Shown: positions 1 to 8,980 of the stretch, in pieces
Layout of the letters: the number at the start of each line of letters is the position of its first letter
Position numbering within the stretch: position 1 is the first letter of the stretch
Assembly (NCBI RefSeq): GCF_018603885.1
Contig: NZ_JAHGAW010000001.1
Coordinates: 1-64,000, forward strand
From: Sphingobium nicotianae
GTDB lineage: Bacteria; Pseudomonadota; Alphaproteobacteria; Sphingomonadales; Sphingomonadaceae
Direction of reading: 5' to 3'
Length of the DNA stretch: 64,000 nt
Notes under the pieces: model-generated
Database searches by the model: none
What the model was told of the DNA's origin: nothing
What the model saw: the letters and a program-made list of their open reading frames with translations, nothing else
Position numbers and translations under genes: made by a program

Positions 1-127
1 ATAACCAGCACCGACCCCACACGAGCCTCGACGGACTCACGCCGGCGGAATATGCAACCCGGGCCGCAGAGGCCCATAACGCGAACAGAGCTAACTTATA
101 ATCGCGGACAATCTGGGGAGCAGGTCA
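1..127 (+). mobile_element. Right end of an IS3-family insertion sequence (partial)
   Basis: The window opens inside an insertion sequence. The 3' end of an IS3-type OrfB transposase is followed by a short AT-richer tail. The tail ends in TCTGGGGAGCAGGTCA at 112-127, which has the form of an IS3-family right terminal repeat (final CA). The left end lies outside the window, so the repeat could not be matched to its partner. The boundary at 127 is inferred from that motif and from the start of a different reading frame (a cupin fragment) at 128. Confidence 0.7.
3..101 (+). CDS. IS3-family transposase OrfB, C-terminal fragment (5' end outside window)
   Basis: Frame 3 reads NQHRPHTSLDGLTPAEYATR and continues to a TAA at 99-101. 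The RPH-x-SL-x-x-LTPAE(Y/F) pattern is the hallmark C-terminus of IS3-family (rve-type DDE) transposases, just after the catalytic glutamate region. Only about 32 residues are visible. The catalytic D, D and E residues lie to the left, so integrity of the gene cannot be judged. It precedes the presumed right terminal repeat by about 10 bp, the normal layout for the downstream ORF of an IS3 element. Confidence 0.8.
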   Translation, partial: NQHRPHTSLDGLTPAEYATRAAEAHNANRANL

Positions 128-303
128 TCGGGCAAGCTGATCCTGCATCAGGAGCTGGCGAATGGTCAGATCGAGACCACCATCCTTACCGCCGGCCAAT
201 ATGCGGTCAACCCGCCCGGCGTCTGGCACACTGCCGACATCGATGGCGAGACACGCGCGCTGTTCATCACAGCCGGAGCGGGGACGGAGAACCGGCCGCG
301 CTG
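128..303 (+). pseudogene. Cupin-domain protein, 3' remnant truncated by the IS
   Basis: Immediately after the putative IS end a different frame is open and reads about 58 residues to a TGA at 301-303. It contains AGQYAVNPPGVWHTADI, which matches cupin motif 2 (G-x5-P-x-G-x2-H), followed by a beta-strand-like stretch. No start codon or ribosome site precedes it, and the frame is closed by a TAA at 92-94 inside the IS. The simplest reading is the 3' part of a small single-domain cupin gene cut by the insertion. The function of the parent protein cannot be told. The 5' part should lie beyond the left edge if the insertion was simple. Confidence 0.7.
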
Positions 304-314
304 ACGACGGCGGC

Positions 315-1721
315 TCAGGCGCGCGACCCTGCCCGGCGCAGGATCACGTAGAGGATCAGGCCGAGCCCGTTCCAGAGGAAGAAGCGGATTTGGGTAGCGC
401 CTGGCAGTGTCACGAACAGAGCGATGCATCCGGCGATGCCGATCAGCCCGACGAGCGGCGCCAGCGGTGTGCGGAACGGGCGCGGCCGGTCCGGCTCGCG
501 CCGCCGCAGGATCAGCATGGCGGCGCCGACCGCCACGAAGGCGCAGAGCGTCCCGGCATTGGCCAGCGCGGCGATCTCGGCGAGCGGCAGGAAGGCGGCG
601 ATCACGGCGACGATGATCGCCGTGCCGATCGTCACCGCGACGGGCACGCCGCTCCTCGGATGAACACGACCGAGGCGCGCGGGCAGCAACCCGTCGCGCG
701 CCATGACGAAGAAGATGCGCGTCTGGCCAAACAGGAAGGCGAGGATCACCGTCGGCAGCGCGATCACCGCCACCGCGCCGAAGATCTTCGCGGCCAGATC
801 GCTGCCGAGCACGCGCAGGACAAGCGCCAGCGGCTCGGCGGAGCTCGCGAAGTCCGCCACCGGCACGGCGCCGATCGCGCTTGCCGCCACGCCCATGTAG
901 ATGATCACGCAGACCAGCATCGATCCGACGATGCCGATGGTGAGGTCCCGCTCGGGATTGCGCGCTTCCTCGGCGGCGGTCGAGACGGCATCGAAGCCGT
1001 AGAAGGCGAAGAAGATGATCGAGGCGGCCGCGAGCACGCCGCGCTTGGTGCCGTCCGGATCGACATGGCCGAGGAAGCCGTGCGGCATGAAGGGCGCGAA
1101 GTTCGCCTGATCGAAGGCGGGCAGGGTGATCGCCACGAACAGGGCCAGCGCGCCCACCTTCAGCACGACGAGGATGGTGTTGAGCGTCGCCGATTCGCGC
1201 GTGCCGATCAGCAGCAGCCCGGCGACGATTGCGATAATGGCCACCGCTGGCAGGTTGATCAGGCCGCCTGCATCCGGCCCCGCGATCAGCGCCTTGGGCA
1301 GCCCCCAGCCGCTCGCTTCCATGAAGCCTGCAAAATAGCCCGACCAGCCGACCGCGACGGTTGAACAAACCACCGAATATTCGAGGATGAGGCTCCAGCC
1401 GACGATCCAGGCGATCGTCTCGCCGACCGCGACATAGCTGTAGGTATAGGCGCTGCCCGATTGCGGGATCATCGCCGCCAATTCGGCATACGCGAGCGCG
1501 GCGGCGGCGCAGACGAGGCCCGCGATGAGGAAGGACAGGATGACGCCGGGGCCGGCCAGCGCCGCGCCGACGCCGGTCAGCGTGAGGATGCCCGTGCCGA
1601 CGATGGCGCCGACGCCCAGCGCCATCAGATGCGCCCAGCCGAGCGTGCGGCGCAACCTGTGATGCTCGGCCCGCGCCGCCGGAGCGTCGATCGCCTTGCG
1701 AGGTCCCCAAAGTCCGCTCAC
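315..1721 (-). CDS. APC-superfamily amino acid permease
   Basis: A 468-residue integral membrane protein with about 12 hydrophobic segments. The first carries GAIVGTGIL (residues about 37-45), the glycine-rich helix-1 motif of the amino acid-polyamine-organocation (APC) family. The stretch around SGSAYTYSYVAVGE and the overall length best match the cationic amino acid transporter/YfnA-like branch; the substrate is not predictable. The start is GTG, supported by GGGAGGG a few bases upstream (minus strand). Only 18 bp separate it from the upstream antiporter stop at 1740, so the two are probably co-transcribed. Confidence 0.85.
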   Translation of the reverse strand: MSGLWGPRKAIDAPAARAEHHRLRRTLGWAHLMALGVGAIVGTGILTLTGVGAALAGPGVILSFLIAGLVCAAAALAYAELAAMIPQSGSAYTYSYVAVGETIAWIVGWSLILEYSVVCSTVAVGWSGYFAGFMEASGWGLPKALIAGPDAGGLINLPAVAIIAIVAGLLLIGTRESATLNTILVVLKVGALALFVAITLPAFDQANFAPFMPHGFLGHVDPDGTKRGVLAAASIIFFAFYGFDAVSTAAEEARNPERDLTIGIVGSMLVCVIIYMGVAASAIGAVPVADFASSAEPLALVLRVLGSDLAAKIFGAVAVIALPTVILAFLFGQTRIFFVMARDGLLPARLGRVHPRSGVPVAVTIGTAIIVAVIAAFLPLAEIAALANAGTLCAFVAVGAAMLILRRREPDRPRPFRTPLAPLVGLIGIAGCIALFVTLPGATQIRFFLWNGLGLILYVILRRAGSRA

Positions 1722-1739
1722 GTCAACCCTCCCGGGAAC

Positions 1740-3521
1740 TCAGCTATTGGTCGCTTCCTCCAGCCAGCGCCGCCGCAGCCGGGGCGCTTTGTCGAGCTTG
1801 GCCGCTGCCTTGATCTCGTTCTGCAGATCCTCGCGCTTCTGATGCACCGACGCAATGACCGGCCCCATCGCAATGCCCAGGTCGACCAGGGCTGTCTCTG
1901 CCAGATGTAGCGAGCTTTCGAGCGTCTCGGGCACCGCATCGCTCGCGCCGGCACTGTACAGTTCGGCGGCGTGAGCGGTGTCGCGCGCGCGCGCGATGAT
2001 CGGGAGATTGCTCGCCCAGCCGCGCACACGCCGAGTGATGCGCACGGCGAGCACGGGATCGTCCATGGTGATGATGAGCGCATTGGCATGGCCGAGACGC
2101 AGGCGATCGAGCGTGTCTGGCCGCGCGACATCGCCAAAGCGCACGACATAGCCCTCCCGCCGTGCTTGGTTGACGATGTCGATGTCGCTCTCGACGCCAA
2201 CATAGGGCTGGTCATGGCTGCGCAGCAGTTCCGCGACCATGCGCCCGACGCGCCCGAAGCCGAGGATGACCGTGCGGCTCGCATCGTCGGCGGCGATATC
2301 GGCCTCCAGTCCGCCCGAGCGCAGCTCGATCCGGCGAGCGATGTCATGGCCGACGCGCGCGAGGATCGGCGTGACGGTCAGGCCGATTGCGGTGGCCATC
2401 TGCCAGAACTCTGCGATATCGGTGCTGATCAGCCGTGCCGTGACTGCCGTGCCGAGCACGATCAGCGTGGTCTCGGAGGGGCTCGCCATCAGCATGCTGG
2501 TCTCGAGTGCCACACCGCGCCGCGCGCCCGCCAGCCGTAGCAATGTCGCGGTCATCACGGTCTTGATGACGATCACCGCCGTGATCGCCAGCAGGAGAGA
2601 GCCCCACTGCTTAGCCAGCGCCAACGGATCGATGCCCATGCCGACAGTGATCAGGAACACGCCGAGCGCGAGACCTTTGAACGGCTCGGTCATGCTTTCG
2701 ACCTCGCCGTGATAATCCGTCTCGGCAATCAGAAGGCCCGCGACGAGCGCGCCGACGATCGGTGACAGGCCAGCAGCAGCGGTGACGAGGCTGGAAACCA
2801 TGACGACGAGCAGACTGGCGGCGAGGAACACTTCCGAGCTTTTGGTGCGCGCGGCTTGCGCGAAGAGATGTGGGAGAATGAAACGCCCGCCGACCAGCAT
2901 GACGGCCACTGTAATTCCACCCGTCATGATCACGCCGACCAAATTGGCCCAGCCATCGTCGCCGACATTGGGGGCCATGGCGCCGAGGGCGAAAACGATC
3001 GGCACCAGCGCCAGATCCTCGAACAGCAGCATCGAGAAGGCAGCCTTGCCGACCGCTGATTGCGTGCCGGAGATGGGCAGGACCAACGCTGTCGAGGAGA
3101 GCGCAAGCGCAAGGCCAAGGCCGATCGCGGCATAAAGACTGCTGCCGAACAGCAGGAAGCCGCCGGCGATGATGGCGGCGCTGCCGATTAGCTCCGCCGC
3201 GCCGATGCCGAAGACCATGCCGCGCATCGACCAGAGCCGCTTGAACGACAACTCGAGGCCGATCGAGAAGAGCAGTAGGACGATGCCGAACTCGGCAAAG
3301 GCGCTGATCGCGGTCGAATTGGAGATGGTGACGTAGAAGAGCGCTGGTACGCGATCGACGAACTGGCCCAGCCCGAGCGGCCCGACCAGCATGCCGACCA
3401 GGATGAATCCAATGACCGGGCTGATCCGCAGTCGCGCGAAGGCGGGGATGACGAGGCCAGCCGCACCAAGGATCACCAGCGCATCGCTGTATCCCACACT
3501 GCCGAAGGCCCCGTGCGTCAT
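1740..3521 (-). CDS. CPA2 monovalent cation:proton antiporter with TrkA-N domain (YbaL/RosB type)
   Basis: 593 residues. Residues about 10-385 form a 12-13 helix Na+/H+-exchanger domain, including the ISPVIGFILVGMLVGP and GIVLLLFSIGLELSF signatures of the KefB/YbaL group. From about residue 413 a TrkA-N (RCK) domain starts with ILGFGRVGRM, a Rossmann GxGxxG nucleotide-binding loop, then GDVARPDTLDRL. A short helical tail without a clear TrkA-C domain ends the protein. Predicted role: inner-membrane K+ or Na+ efflux in exchange for protons, gated by NAD(H) or another nucleotide. It sits upstream of the permease and 110 bp after the icd stop. Confidence 0.88.
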   Translation of the reverse strand: MTHGAFGSVGYSDALVILGAAGLVIPAFARLRISPVIGFILVGMLVGPLGLGQFVDRVPALFYVTISNSTAISAFAEFGIVLLLFSIGLELSFKRLWSMRGMVFGIGAAELIGSAAIIAGGFLLFGSSLYAAIGLGLALALSSTALVLPISGTQSAVGKAAFSMLLFEDLALVPIVFALGAMAPNVGDDGWANLVGVIMTGGITVAVMLVGGRFILPHLFAQAARTKSSEVFLAASLLVVMVSSLVTAAAGLSPIVGALVAGLLIAETDYHGEVESMTEPFKGLALGVFLITVGMGIDPLALAKQWGSLLLAITAVIVIKTVMTATLLRLAGARRGVALETSMLMASPSETTLIVLGTAVTARLISTDIAEFWQMATAIGLTVTPILARVGHDIARRIELRSGGLEADIAADDASRTVILGFGRVGRMVAELLRSHDQPYVGVESDIDIVNQARREGYVVRFGDVARPDTLDRLRLGHANALIITMDDPVLAVRITRRVRGWASNLPIIARARDTAHAAELYSAGASDAVPETLESSLHLAETALVDLGIAMGPVIASVHQKREDLQNEIKAAAKLDKAPRLRRRWLEEATNS

Positions 3522-3631
3522 GGCGCGCGCCTCGCGGTGATCACGTGTGCGTCAGAGCTCCGCCCGGCCCGCATCGCATGGTGCGCGGAAACGGGGTCGG
3601 GACGAAGCAATGACGTCAAAACCGGCAATCC

Positions 3632-4852
3632 TTATTTCCAGCTGCCCATCTCGGTTTCGAGATTGACGCGAATCTGCTCGAAGAACTGCTCGGTGGTCAT
3701 CCAGGCCTGTTCCGGGCCGACCAGCAGCGCGAGATCCTTCGTCATGTGGCCATCCTCGACGGTCTTGACGCACACGCGCTCCAGCGCCTCGGCGAAACGC
3801 ACCACTTCGGGCGTCTCGTCGAACTTGCCGCGAAACTTGAGACCGCCGGTCCAGGCGAAGATCGAGGCGATCGGATTGGTCGAGGTCGCCTTGCCCTGCT
3901 GGTGCTGACGATAGTGGCGCGTGACCGTACCGTGCGCAGCCTCGGCCTCGACGGTCTTGCCGTCCGGCGTCATCAGCACCGAGGTCATGAGGCCGAGCGA
4001 GCCGAAGCCCTGGGCGACCTGATCGGACTGGACGTCGCCGTCGTAATTCTTGCAGGCCCAGACGAACTTGCCGCTCCACTTGAGCGCGGAAGCGACCATG
4101 TCGTCGATCAGGCGATGCTCATAGACGATGCCAGCATCGGCAAACTTCTGCTTGAATTCGCTTTCATAAACTTCCTGGAACAGATCCTTGAAGCGGCCGT
4201 CATAGGCCTTGAGGATGGTGTTCTTGGTCGAGAGATAGAGCGGCCAGCCGCGACCGAGAGCGTAGTTCATGCTGGCGCGGCCGAAATCGCGAATCGAATC
4301 CTCGAGATTGTACATGGCCATCGCCACGCCAGCGCCCGGGAACTTGAAGACCTCGCGATCGATGACCTGACCGTCATCGCCTTCCCAGATCAGGCGCAAC
4401 TTGCCGGGGCCGGGGACGACGAAGTCCGTCGCGCGATACTGGTCGCCATAGGCATGACGGCCGACGACGATCGGATCGGTCCAGCCGGGGATCAGGCGGG
4501 GTACATTCTTGATGACGATCGGCTCGCGGAAAATGGTGCCACCAAGAATGTTACGGATCGTGCCGTTGGGCGACTTCCACATGCTCTTGAGATGGAATTC
4601 CTCGACGCGTGCCTCGTCCGGCGTGATCGTGGCGCACTTTACGCCGACGCCATATTTCTTGATCGCCTCGGCTGAATCGATCGTGATCTGATCGTCGGTG
4701 CGGTCGCGCTCTTCGACGCCAAGGTCATAATAATGGAGGTCGATGTCGAGATATGGCTTGATCAGCCGCTCGCGAATCCACTCCCAGATGATGCGGGTCA
4801 TCTCGTCGCCGTCGATTTCGACGACCGGGTTCTTCACCTTGATCTTGCTCAT
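3632..4852 (-). CDS. icd: Isocitrate dehydrogenase, NADP-dependent (eukaryotic-like subfamily)
   Basis: Catalyses isocitrate + NADP+ to 2-oxoglutarate + CO2 + NADPH in the TCA cycle; cytosolic homodimer. The 406-residue product begins [20 protein letters not shown] and carries [12 protein letters not shown] (substrate phosphate and isocitrate contacts) and the [19 protein letters not shown] signature with the metal-binding aspartates. Length and motifs fit the roughly 400-residue subfamily also found in mitochondria. A longer frame starts at 4885, but the ATG at 4852 matches the family N-terminus and has GGGAAAG about 12 bases upstream. It is divergent from psd. Confidence 0.95.
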   Translation of the reverse strand: MSKIKVKNPVVEIDGDEMTRIIWEWIRERLIKPYLDIDLHYYDLGVEERDRTDDQITIDSAEAIKKYGVGVKCATITPDEARVEEFHLKSMWKSPNGTIRNILGGTIFREPIVIKNVPRLIPGWTDPIVVGRHAYGDQYRATDFVVPGPGKLRLIWEGDDGQVIDREVFKFPGAGVAMAMYNLEDSIRDFGRASMNYALGRGWPLYLSTKNTILKAYDGRFKDLFQEVYESEFKQKFADAGIVYEHRLIDDMVASALKWSGKFVWACKNYDGDVQSDQVAQGFGSLGLMTSVLMTPDGKTVEAEAAHGTVTRHYRQHQQGKATSTNPIASIFAWTGGLKFRGKFDETPEVVRFAEALERVCVKTVEDGHMTKDLALLVGPEQAWMTTEQFFEQIRVNLETEMGSWK

Positions 4853-4922
4853 GCGCGGCTGGTCTTTCCCTGTTCTGAAGCCCAAATATGGCCGCGAGGG
4901 CGTGCGGCCGCTGGTCTATTCA

Positions 4923-4946
4923 TTGCCTCTAGGCAAGGACGCGTCC
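4923..4946. promoter_or_regulatory. Adjacent palindromes in the icd/psd divergent region
   Basis: TTGCCT-CT-AGGCAA (4923-4936) is a 6-bp inverted repeat with a 2-base centre. It is followed directly by the perfect palindrome GGACGCGTCC (4937-4946). On the minus strand, a TTGATC box followed 17 bases later by TAGAGG would place a possible icd promoter over this site. Binding by a regulator is inference; no known operator is recognised. Confidence 0.3.
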
Positions 4947-5036
4947 GTGATCAACCGCCAGCGCGCCGACGGGCCCTAAAAGGCCAGTTTACAATCAAAC
5001 GTTGTGCCTATCGGCCGCTCTGCCTAGGATGGCGCC

Positions 5037-5783
5037 ATGTCCACAGAGCTTCCCGGGTCGCAACCGGCTGTCCCCACGCGGACGACAATCAAATGGCATT
5101 TCCCGGCCATCCACCCCGAGGGCCGCAAGTTCGGCGGCATTGCCGTGGGCATCACGCTGCTGCTTGCCCTGCTGGGCTGGTCCACGCTGGCCTGGCTGAT
5201 GGCCGGGCTCACCATCTGGGTCTTCGCGTTTTTCCGTGATCCGATCCGCGCAGTCCCGCAGGACGACTATGCGATCATAGCACCTGCCGACGGCTTGATC
5301 ACTCTGATCCAGACCGTGCCGCCGCCGCCCGAGATGATGGGGCCGGACAAGCTCGGCATGGAACCGATGATCCGCGTGTCGATTTTCATGAGCGTGTTCG
5401 ACGTTCACATCAACCGAACGCCGATCGGCGGGACGATCAAGGACGTCGTCTATATCAGCGGCAAGTTCATCAATGCCGATCTCGACAAGGCGAGCGAGGA
5501 TAATGAGCGCCAGCACATCCTCGTCGAGCGAGCCGATGGTGTGCGGGTCGGCTTCACCCAGATCGCCGGTCTCGTGGCCCGACGCATCGTGCCATTCGTC
5601 AAACGCGGCGACATCGTCGCGGCGGGCCAGAGGATCGGCCTGATTCGCTTCGGTAGCCGCGTCGACGTCTACCTGCCCGCCGGGACGGCGCCCAAATGCA
5701 TGCTCGGCCAGCATACGGTCGCCGGCGAGACGGTGCTTGCCTATATCGGCGATGCGCGCGCCACGACGGGCGTGTTGCAATGA
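5037..5783 (+). CDS. psd: Phosphatidylserine decarboxylase proenzyme
   Basis: Converts phosphatidylserine to phosphatidylethanolamine at the inner membrane, completing the pathway begun by PssA. 248 residues with a hydrophobic N-terminal region (about 35-68), RDPIR at 67-71, FDVHINR at 121-127, and a self-cleavage site G206-S207 within RFGSRVDVY. Cleavage there would give the pyruvoyl alpha subunit. The GS site and short length fit the archaeal-type PSD-A group. The ATG has an AGGAT ribosome site about 7 bases upstream. The downstream pssA is linked through overlapping stops and starts. Confidence 0.95.
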   Translation: MSTELPGSQPAVPTRTTIKWHFPAIHPEGRKFGGIAVGITLLLALLGWSTLAWLMAGLTIWVFAFFRDPIRAVPQDDYAIIAPADGLITLIQTVPPPPEMMGPDKLGMEPMIRVSIFMSVFDVHINRTPIGGTIKDVVYISGKFINADLDKASEDNERQHILVERADGVRVGFTQIAGLVARRIVPFVKRGDIVAAGQRIGLIRFGSRVDVYLPAGTAPKCMLGQHTVAGETVLAYIGDARATTGVLQ

Positions 5784-5845
5784 GCCGCACAGCGCCGCGT
5801 CAGCCGGGCTCGTCCGGCGCGATCGCCGCGCATCGGCGTCGCTGA
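5780..5845 (+). CDS. Possible 21-codon leader ORF bridging psd and pssA
   Basis: ATG at 5780 overlaps the psd stop as ATGA, and its TGA (5843-5845) overlaps the most plausible pssA ATG at 5845 as TGATG. The predicted peptide begins [13 protein letters not shown] and ends HRRR. It would let ribosomes pass from psd to pssA by two successive re-initiations. It has no family match that I recognise and no ribosome site of its own. It may be a coupling device, or the remnant of an older pssA 5' end shifted out of frame. Confidence 0.35.
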   Translation: MSRTAPRQPGSSGAIAAHRRR

Positions 5846-6699
5846 TGCGCCGGCCGCGCCCAATGTCGATGCGGGTGGGGCGGGATCTCACCTTGCGTCA
5901 GGTCGCGCCCAATGCAGTGACGGCGATGGCGCTCTGCTTCGGGCTGACCGCCATCCGTTTCGCGATCCTGGGCAGCAATCCTCAGCAGGCGCAATTGCTC
6001 GCACCGACCCGCTCGAACACCTGGTTCTGGGAACTGGCCGTCGGCGCGATCATCTTCGCCGGTGTGCTCGACGGCATGGATGGCCGCATCGCCCGACTGC
6101 TGCGCGCGGAAAGCCGCTTCGGCGCCGAGCTGGATTCCCTTTCGGATTGCATCGCCTTCGGGGTCTCGCCCGCGATCGTGCTGTATCTCTGGTCGCTGCA
6201 GGAGATGCCGCGCTTCGGATGGGTGGTGGTGCTCGGCCTCGCGCTGAGCTGCGCGCTGCGGCTCGCGCGCTTCAATGCCAATATCGATGTTTCCGTTGCT
6301 GATCAGCCGCGCAAGGCGGCGGGCTTCAATACCGGCGTTCCGGCGCCCGCCGGGGCAGGGCTCGCGCTTGTTCCCGTCTATTGCTGGTTCGTTACCGACA
6401 TGGAGATTTTCCGGGATTGGCGGATCGTCGCGCCCTGGCTGATCTTTACAGCCTTCCTGATGATCTCGAACTTGCCGACCCTGGGCTGGAAGCGCCTGCT
6501 CGTCCCGCCGAGCTGGCGCCTGTTTGCCATCTTCGCCGCCGGGCTCTTCGCGGCCATGCTGCTGGTCGCGCCCTGGCACAGCCTGCTCGCATTGTCGCTC
6601 GCCTATCTCGCCCTCATCCCGCTTGGGCTGGTGAGCTATGCCCGGGTCAAGCGGCGCGTGGCAAATGCGATAGGCTCGTCCGCACCGCCGGAAGAGTGA
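5845..6699 (+). CDS. pssA: CDP-diacylglycerol--serine O-phosphatidyltransferase
   Basis: Joins serine to CDP-diacylglycerol to make phosphatidylserine, the substrate of Psd encoded just upstream. 284 residues with several transmembrane helices. The CDP-alcohol phosphotransferase motif is complete: D76-G-x-D79-G..A-R, then G, then D97-x3-D101. The frame is open back to 5737, but starts before 5845 lie inside psd and give a low-complexity arginine-rich leader, so ATG 5845 is preferred. Its last 53 bp overlap a convergent small gene on the other strand. Confidence 0.93.
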   Translation: MRRPRPMSMRVGRDLTLRQVAPNAVTAMALCFGLTAIRFAILGSNPQQAQLLAPTRSNTWFWELAVGAIIFAGVLDGMDGRIARLLRAESRFGAELDSLSDCIAFGVSPAIVLYLWSLQEMPRFGWVVVLGLALSCALRLARFNANIDVSVADQPRKAAGFNTGVPAPAGAGLALVPVYCWFVTDMEIFRDWRIVAPWLIFTAFLMISNLPTLGWKRLLVPPSWRLFAIFAAGLFAAMLLVAPWHSLLALSLAYLALIPLGLVSYARVKRRVANAIGSSAPPEE

Positions 6700-6862
6700 T
6701 CGCCGGCTTCCCCGCTGCGTGTGTGTCGATGCCCTCCAGGCTCAGGCTTCGCAGCGCCTTCATCATTGCAGGACGATACTGCGCGAATTCACGGGCCATG
6801 ATCGTCAGCGCGGCGATCAGCGCACCAGCGAAGAGAAGAGATCCCAGAGCATAATAAACCAT
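6647..6862 (-). CDS. Small membrane protein of unknown function (71 aa)
   Basis: Starts MVYYALGSLLFAGALIAALT: one strong N-terminal hydrophobic helix, then a basic, soluble tail. The start codon is preceded by a clear GGAAAGGAAG ribosome site (minus strand), which argues that the ORF is real although it is short. Its 3' end overlaps the pssA 3' end by 53 bp in antisense. No known family is recognised and there is no operon partner: upstream is the rpsB leader on the other strand. Confidence 0.65.
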   Translation of the reverse strand: MVYYALGSLLFAGALIAALTIMAREFAQYRPAMMKALRSLSLEGIDTHAAGKPAITLPAVRTSLSHLPRAA

Positions 6863-7076
6863 GATCTTCCTTTCCGACTCCCGGGGAAGAATGCGTCCGA
6901 TTCGGCATCGTTCCCGTATGTTCCCTATTTGTTCTTATTTTCAGGGATCGTCAAGTCTTGCGTTCGCGGCTTTTTTGGCATAAGGGCGCCCGCCTAACCC
7001 ACATGGACTCCATCACATACCGGTGCCGCTTAGCGGTCACGGGGGTCCAGAGGATCAACCGGAAAGGAATTTACTT

Positions 7077-7838
7077 ATGGCGGCTCCTGTCGTCACTCTG
7101 CATCAATTGATCGAAGCCGGCGCGCATTTCGGTCACCAGACCCACCGCTGGAATCCCCGCATGAAGCCGTACATCTTCGGCGAGCGGAACGGCATTCATA
7201 TCATCGACCTGTCGCAGACCGTGCCGCTCTTCGCACGTGCGCTCGACTTCGTGAACGCCACTGTCGCCGCCGGCGGCAAGGTGCTGTTCGTCGGCACCAA
7301 GCGCCAGGCGCAGGATCCGATCGCAGAGGCCGCGCGCCGCTCGAACCAGCATTTCGTCAACCACCGCTGGCTTGGCGGCATGCTCACCAACTGGAAGACT
7401 ATCTCGGGCTCGATCAAGCGCCTGAAGTCGCTCGAGGAGAAGTTGAGCGGTGACACGCACGGCTTCACCAAGAAGGAAGTGCTCCAGATGACCCGCGAGC
7501 GCGACAAGCTCGAGCTCTCGCTCGGCGGCATTCGCGACATGGGCGGCATCCCGGACGTGATGTTCGTGATCGACGCCAACAAGGAAGAGCTGGCGATCAA
7601 GGAAGCCAACACGCTCGGCATCCCGGTCGTCGCCATCCTGGATTCGAACGTCAATCCGCAGGGCATCGCTTTCCCGGTTCCGGCCAATGACGACGCCAGC
7701 CGCGCGATCCGCCTCTATTGCGATGCGATCGCCCAGTCGGCGACCCGCGGCAATCAGGGCGCGGCCGCTGCGTCCGGCCTCGACCTCGGCGCCATGGACG
7801 TGCCGCCGGCCGAAGAGACGCTGACCGAAGAGGCCTGA
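7077..7838 (+). CDS. rpsB: 30S ribosomal protein S2
   Basis: 253 residues with the S2 hallmarks: [20 protein letters not shown] near the N-terminus, [21 protein letters not shown], and [19 protein letters not shown]. It binds late to the small subunit near the head/body junction. The frame extends upstream to 7023, but ATG 7077 is the family start and has GGAAAGGAA about 6 bases upstream. It is paired with tsf 109 bp downstream, the usual bacterial arrangement, with a strong hairpin between them. Confidence 0.97.
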   Translation: MAAPVVTLHQLIEAGAHFGHQTHRWNPRMKPYIFGERNGIHIIDLSQTVPLFARALDFVNATVAAGGKVLFVGTKRQAQDPIAEAARRSNQHFVNHRWLGGMLTNWKTISGSIKRLKSLEEKLSGDTHGFTKKEVLQMTRERDKLELSLGGIRDMGGIPDVMFVIDANKEELAIKEANTLGIPVVAILDSNVNPQGIAFPVPANDDASRAIRLYCDAIAQSATRGNQGAAAASGLDLGAMDVPPAEETLTEEA

Positions 7839-7872
7839 GGCCCCGTCACACACGCGCAATGATGCGCGGGCA

Positions 7873-7902
7873 GGGCGCGGGGCCAGGATCGGCTCCGCGC
7901 CC
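7873..7902 (+). terminator. GC-rich hairpin between rpsB and tsf (attenuator-like)
   Basis: GGGCGCGG (7873-7880) pairs with CCGCGCCC (7895-7902). An inner GCC/GGC (7882-7884 / 7891-7893) extends the stem around a 6-base loop. There is no T-run after it, so it would be a partial terminator, pause site or RNA-processing site. Such a device would allow S2 and EF-Ts to be made in different amounts from one transcript. Confidence 0.45.
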
Positions 7903-7947
7903 GCCCGTCATTTACGGACAACTCACTCAAGCTTGAGGAAGACAATC

Positions 7948-8874
7948 ATGGCAGAGATTACTGCAGCCGCCGTCAAGGATCTGCGCGAGCGTTCGGGCGC
8001 CGGCATGATGGACTGCAAGAAGGCGCTTTCCGAGACCGGCGGCGACATCGAGGCGGCCGTCGACTGGCTGCGCGCCAAGGGTCTGGCTGCGGCACAGAAG
8101 AAGTCGAGCCGCACCGCTGCCGAAGGTCTCGTCGCGGTCGCCGTCGATGGCACGCGCGGCGTTGCCGTCGAGGTCAACAGCGAGACCGACTTCGTTGCCA
8201 AAAATGAGCAGTTCCAGAACTTCGTCCGTACCTCGGCTGAGGTCGCGCTGGCCAATGCCATCACCGATGCCGAAGCGCTCAAAAGCGCGCCGCATCCGGC
8301 GGGCGGCACGATGAACGATGCGCTGGTGACCAACGTTGCCACGATCGGCGAGAACCAGCAGCTGCGCCGCGTCAAGGCCGTGGCGGTCGGTCAGGGCGTC
8401 GTTGTCGACTATATGCACAATGCGGTCGCGCCCGGTCTCGGCAAGATCGGCGTGCTGGTTGCGCTGGAGAGCCCGGCCGGCGCCGACGTGTTGACCCCGC
8501 TCGGCAAGCAGATCGCGATGCACATCGCGGCGGCTTTCCCGATCGCGCTCAACGCATCTGATATCGATCCGGAGATTCTCGAGCGCGAGCGCAAGATCGC
8601 GACCGAGAAGGCGGCCGAGTCGGGCAAGCCCGCCGATATCATCGCCAAGATGGTTGAGGGCGGCGTCGCCAAGTTCGCCAAGGAGAATGCGCTTCTCTCG
8701 CAGCTCTTCGTGATGGACAACAAGACGCCGATCGCCGACGTCGTCGCGAAGGCGGCCAAGGATGCCGGCACGACCATCACGCTCAAGGACTATGTCCGCT
8801 TCCAGCTCGGCGAGGGCATCGAGAAGGAAGTCAGCGATTTCGCGGCGGAAGTCGCGGCGGCCGCGGGCGTCTGA
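7948..8874 (+). CDS. tsf: Translation elongation factor Ts
   Basis: Guanine-nucleotide exchange factor that regenerates EF-Tu-GTP in the cytosol. 308 residues. N-terminal UBA-like domain with [19 protein letters not shown], then [15 protein letters not shown], the segment that inserts at the EF-Tu nucleotide pocket, and two core subdomains. ATG 7948 is chosen over the longer frame at 7933 because it gives the family N-terminus MAEITAA and has GAGGAAG 7 bases upstream. It sits between rpsB and pyrH-frr, the classic rpsB-tsf-pyrH-frr order. Confidence 0.97.
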   Translation: MAEITAAAVKDLRERSGAGMMDCKKALSETGGDIEAAVDWLRAKGLAAAQKKSSRTAAEGLVAVAVDGTRGVAVEVNSETDFVAKNEQFQNFVRTSAEVALANAITDAEALKSAPHPAGGTMNDALVTNVATIGENQQLRRVKAVAVGQGVVVDYMHNAVAPGLGKIGVLVALESPAGADVLTPLGKQIAMHIAAAFPIALNASDIDPEILERERKIATEKAAESGKPADIIAKMVEGGVAKFAKENALLSQLFVMDNKTPIADVVAKAAKDAGTTITLKDYVRFQLGEGIEKEVSDFAAEVAAAAGV

Positions 8875-8980
8875 TCTCATCCACAACTTACAGCGCGGGG
8901 CATCGCTCGGCGCTTGGCATCGCGGCGCGGCCTAACTAAGGTCGCGCCGCTTCCTTATTCCTCGCGTATCGAAGGCCTTC

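Noticed and set aside
162..1364. 400-codon open frame on the plus strand over the permease gene
   Set aside because: Low-complexity, charged antisense translation of a clear APC permease; no start context.
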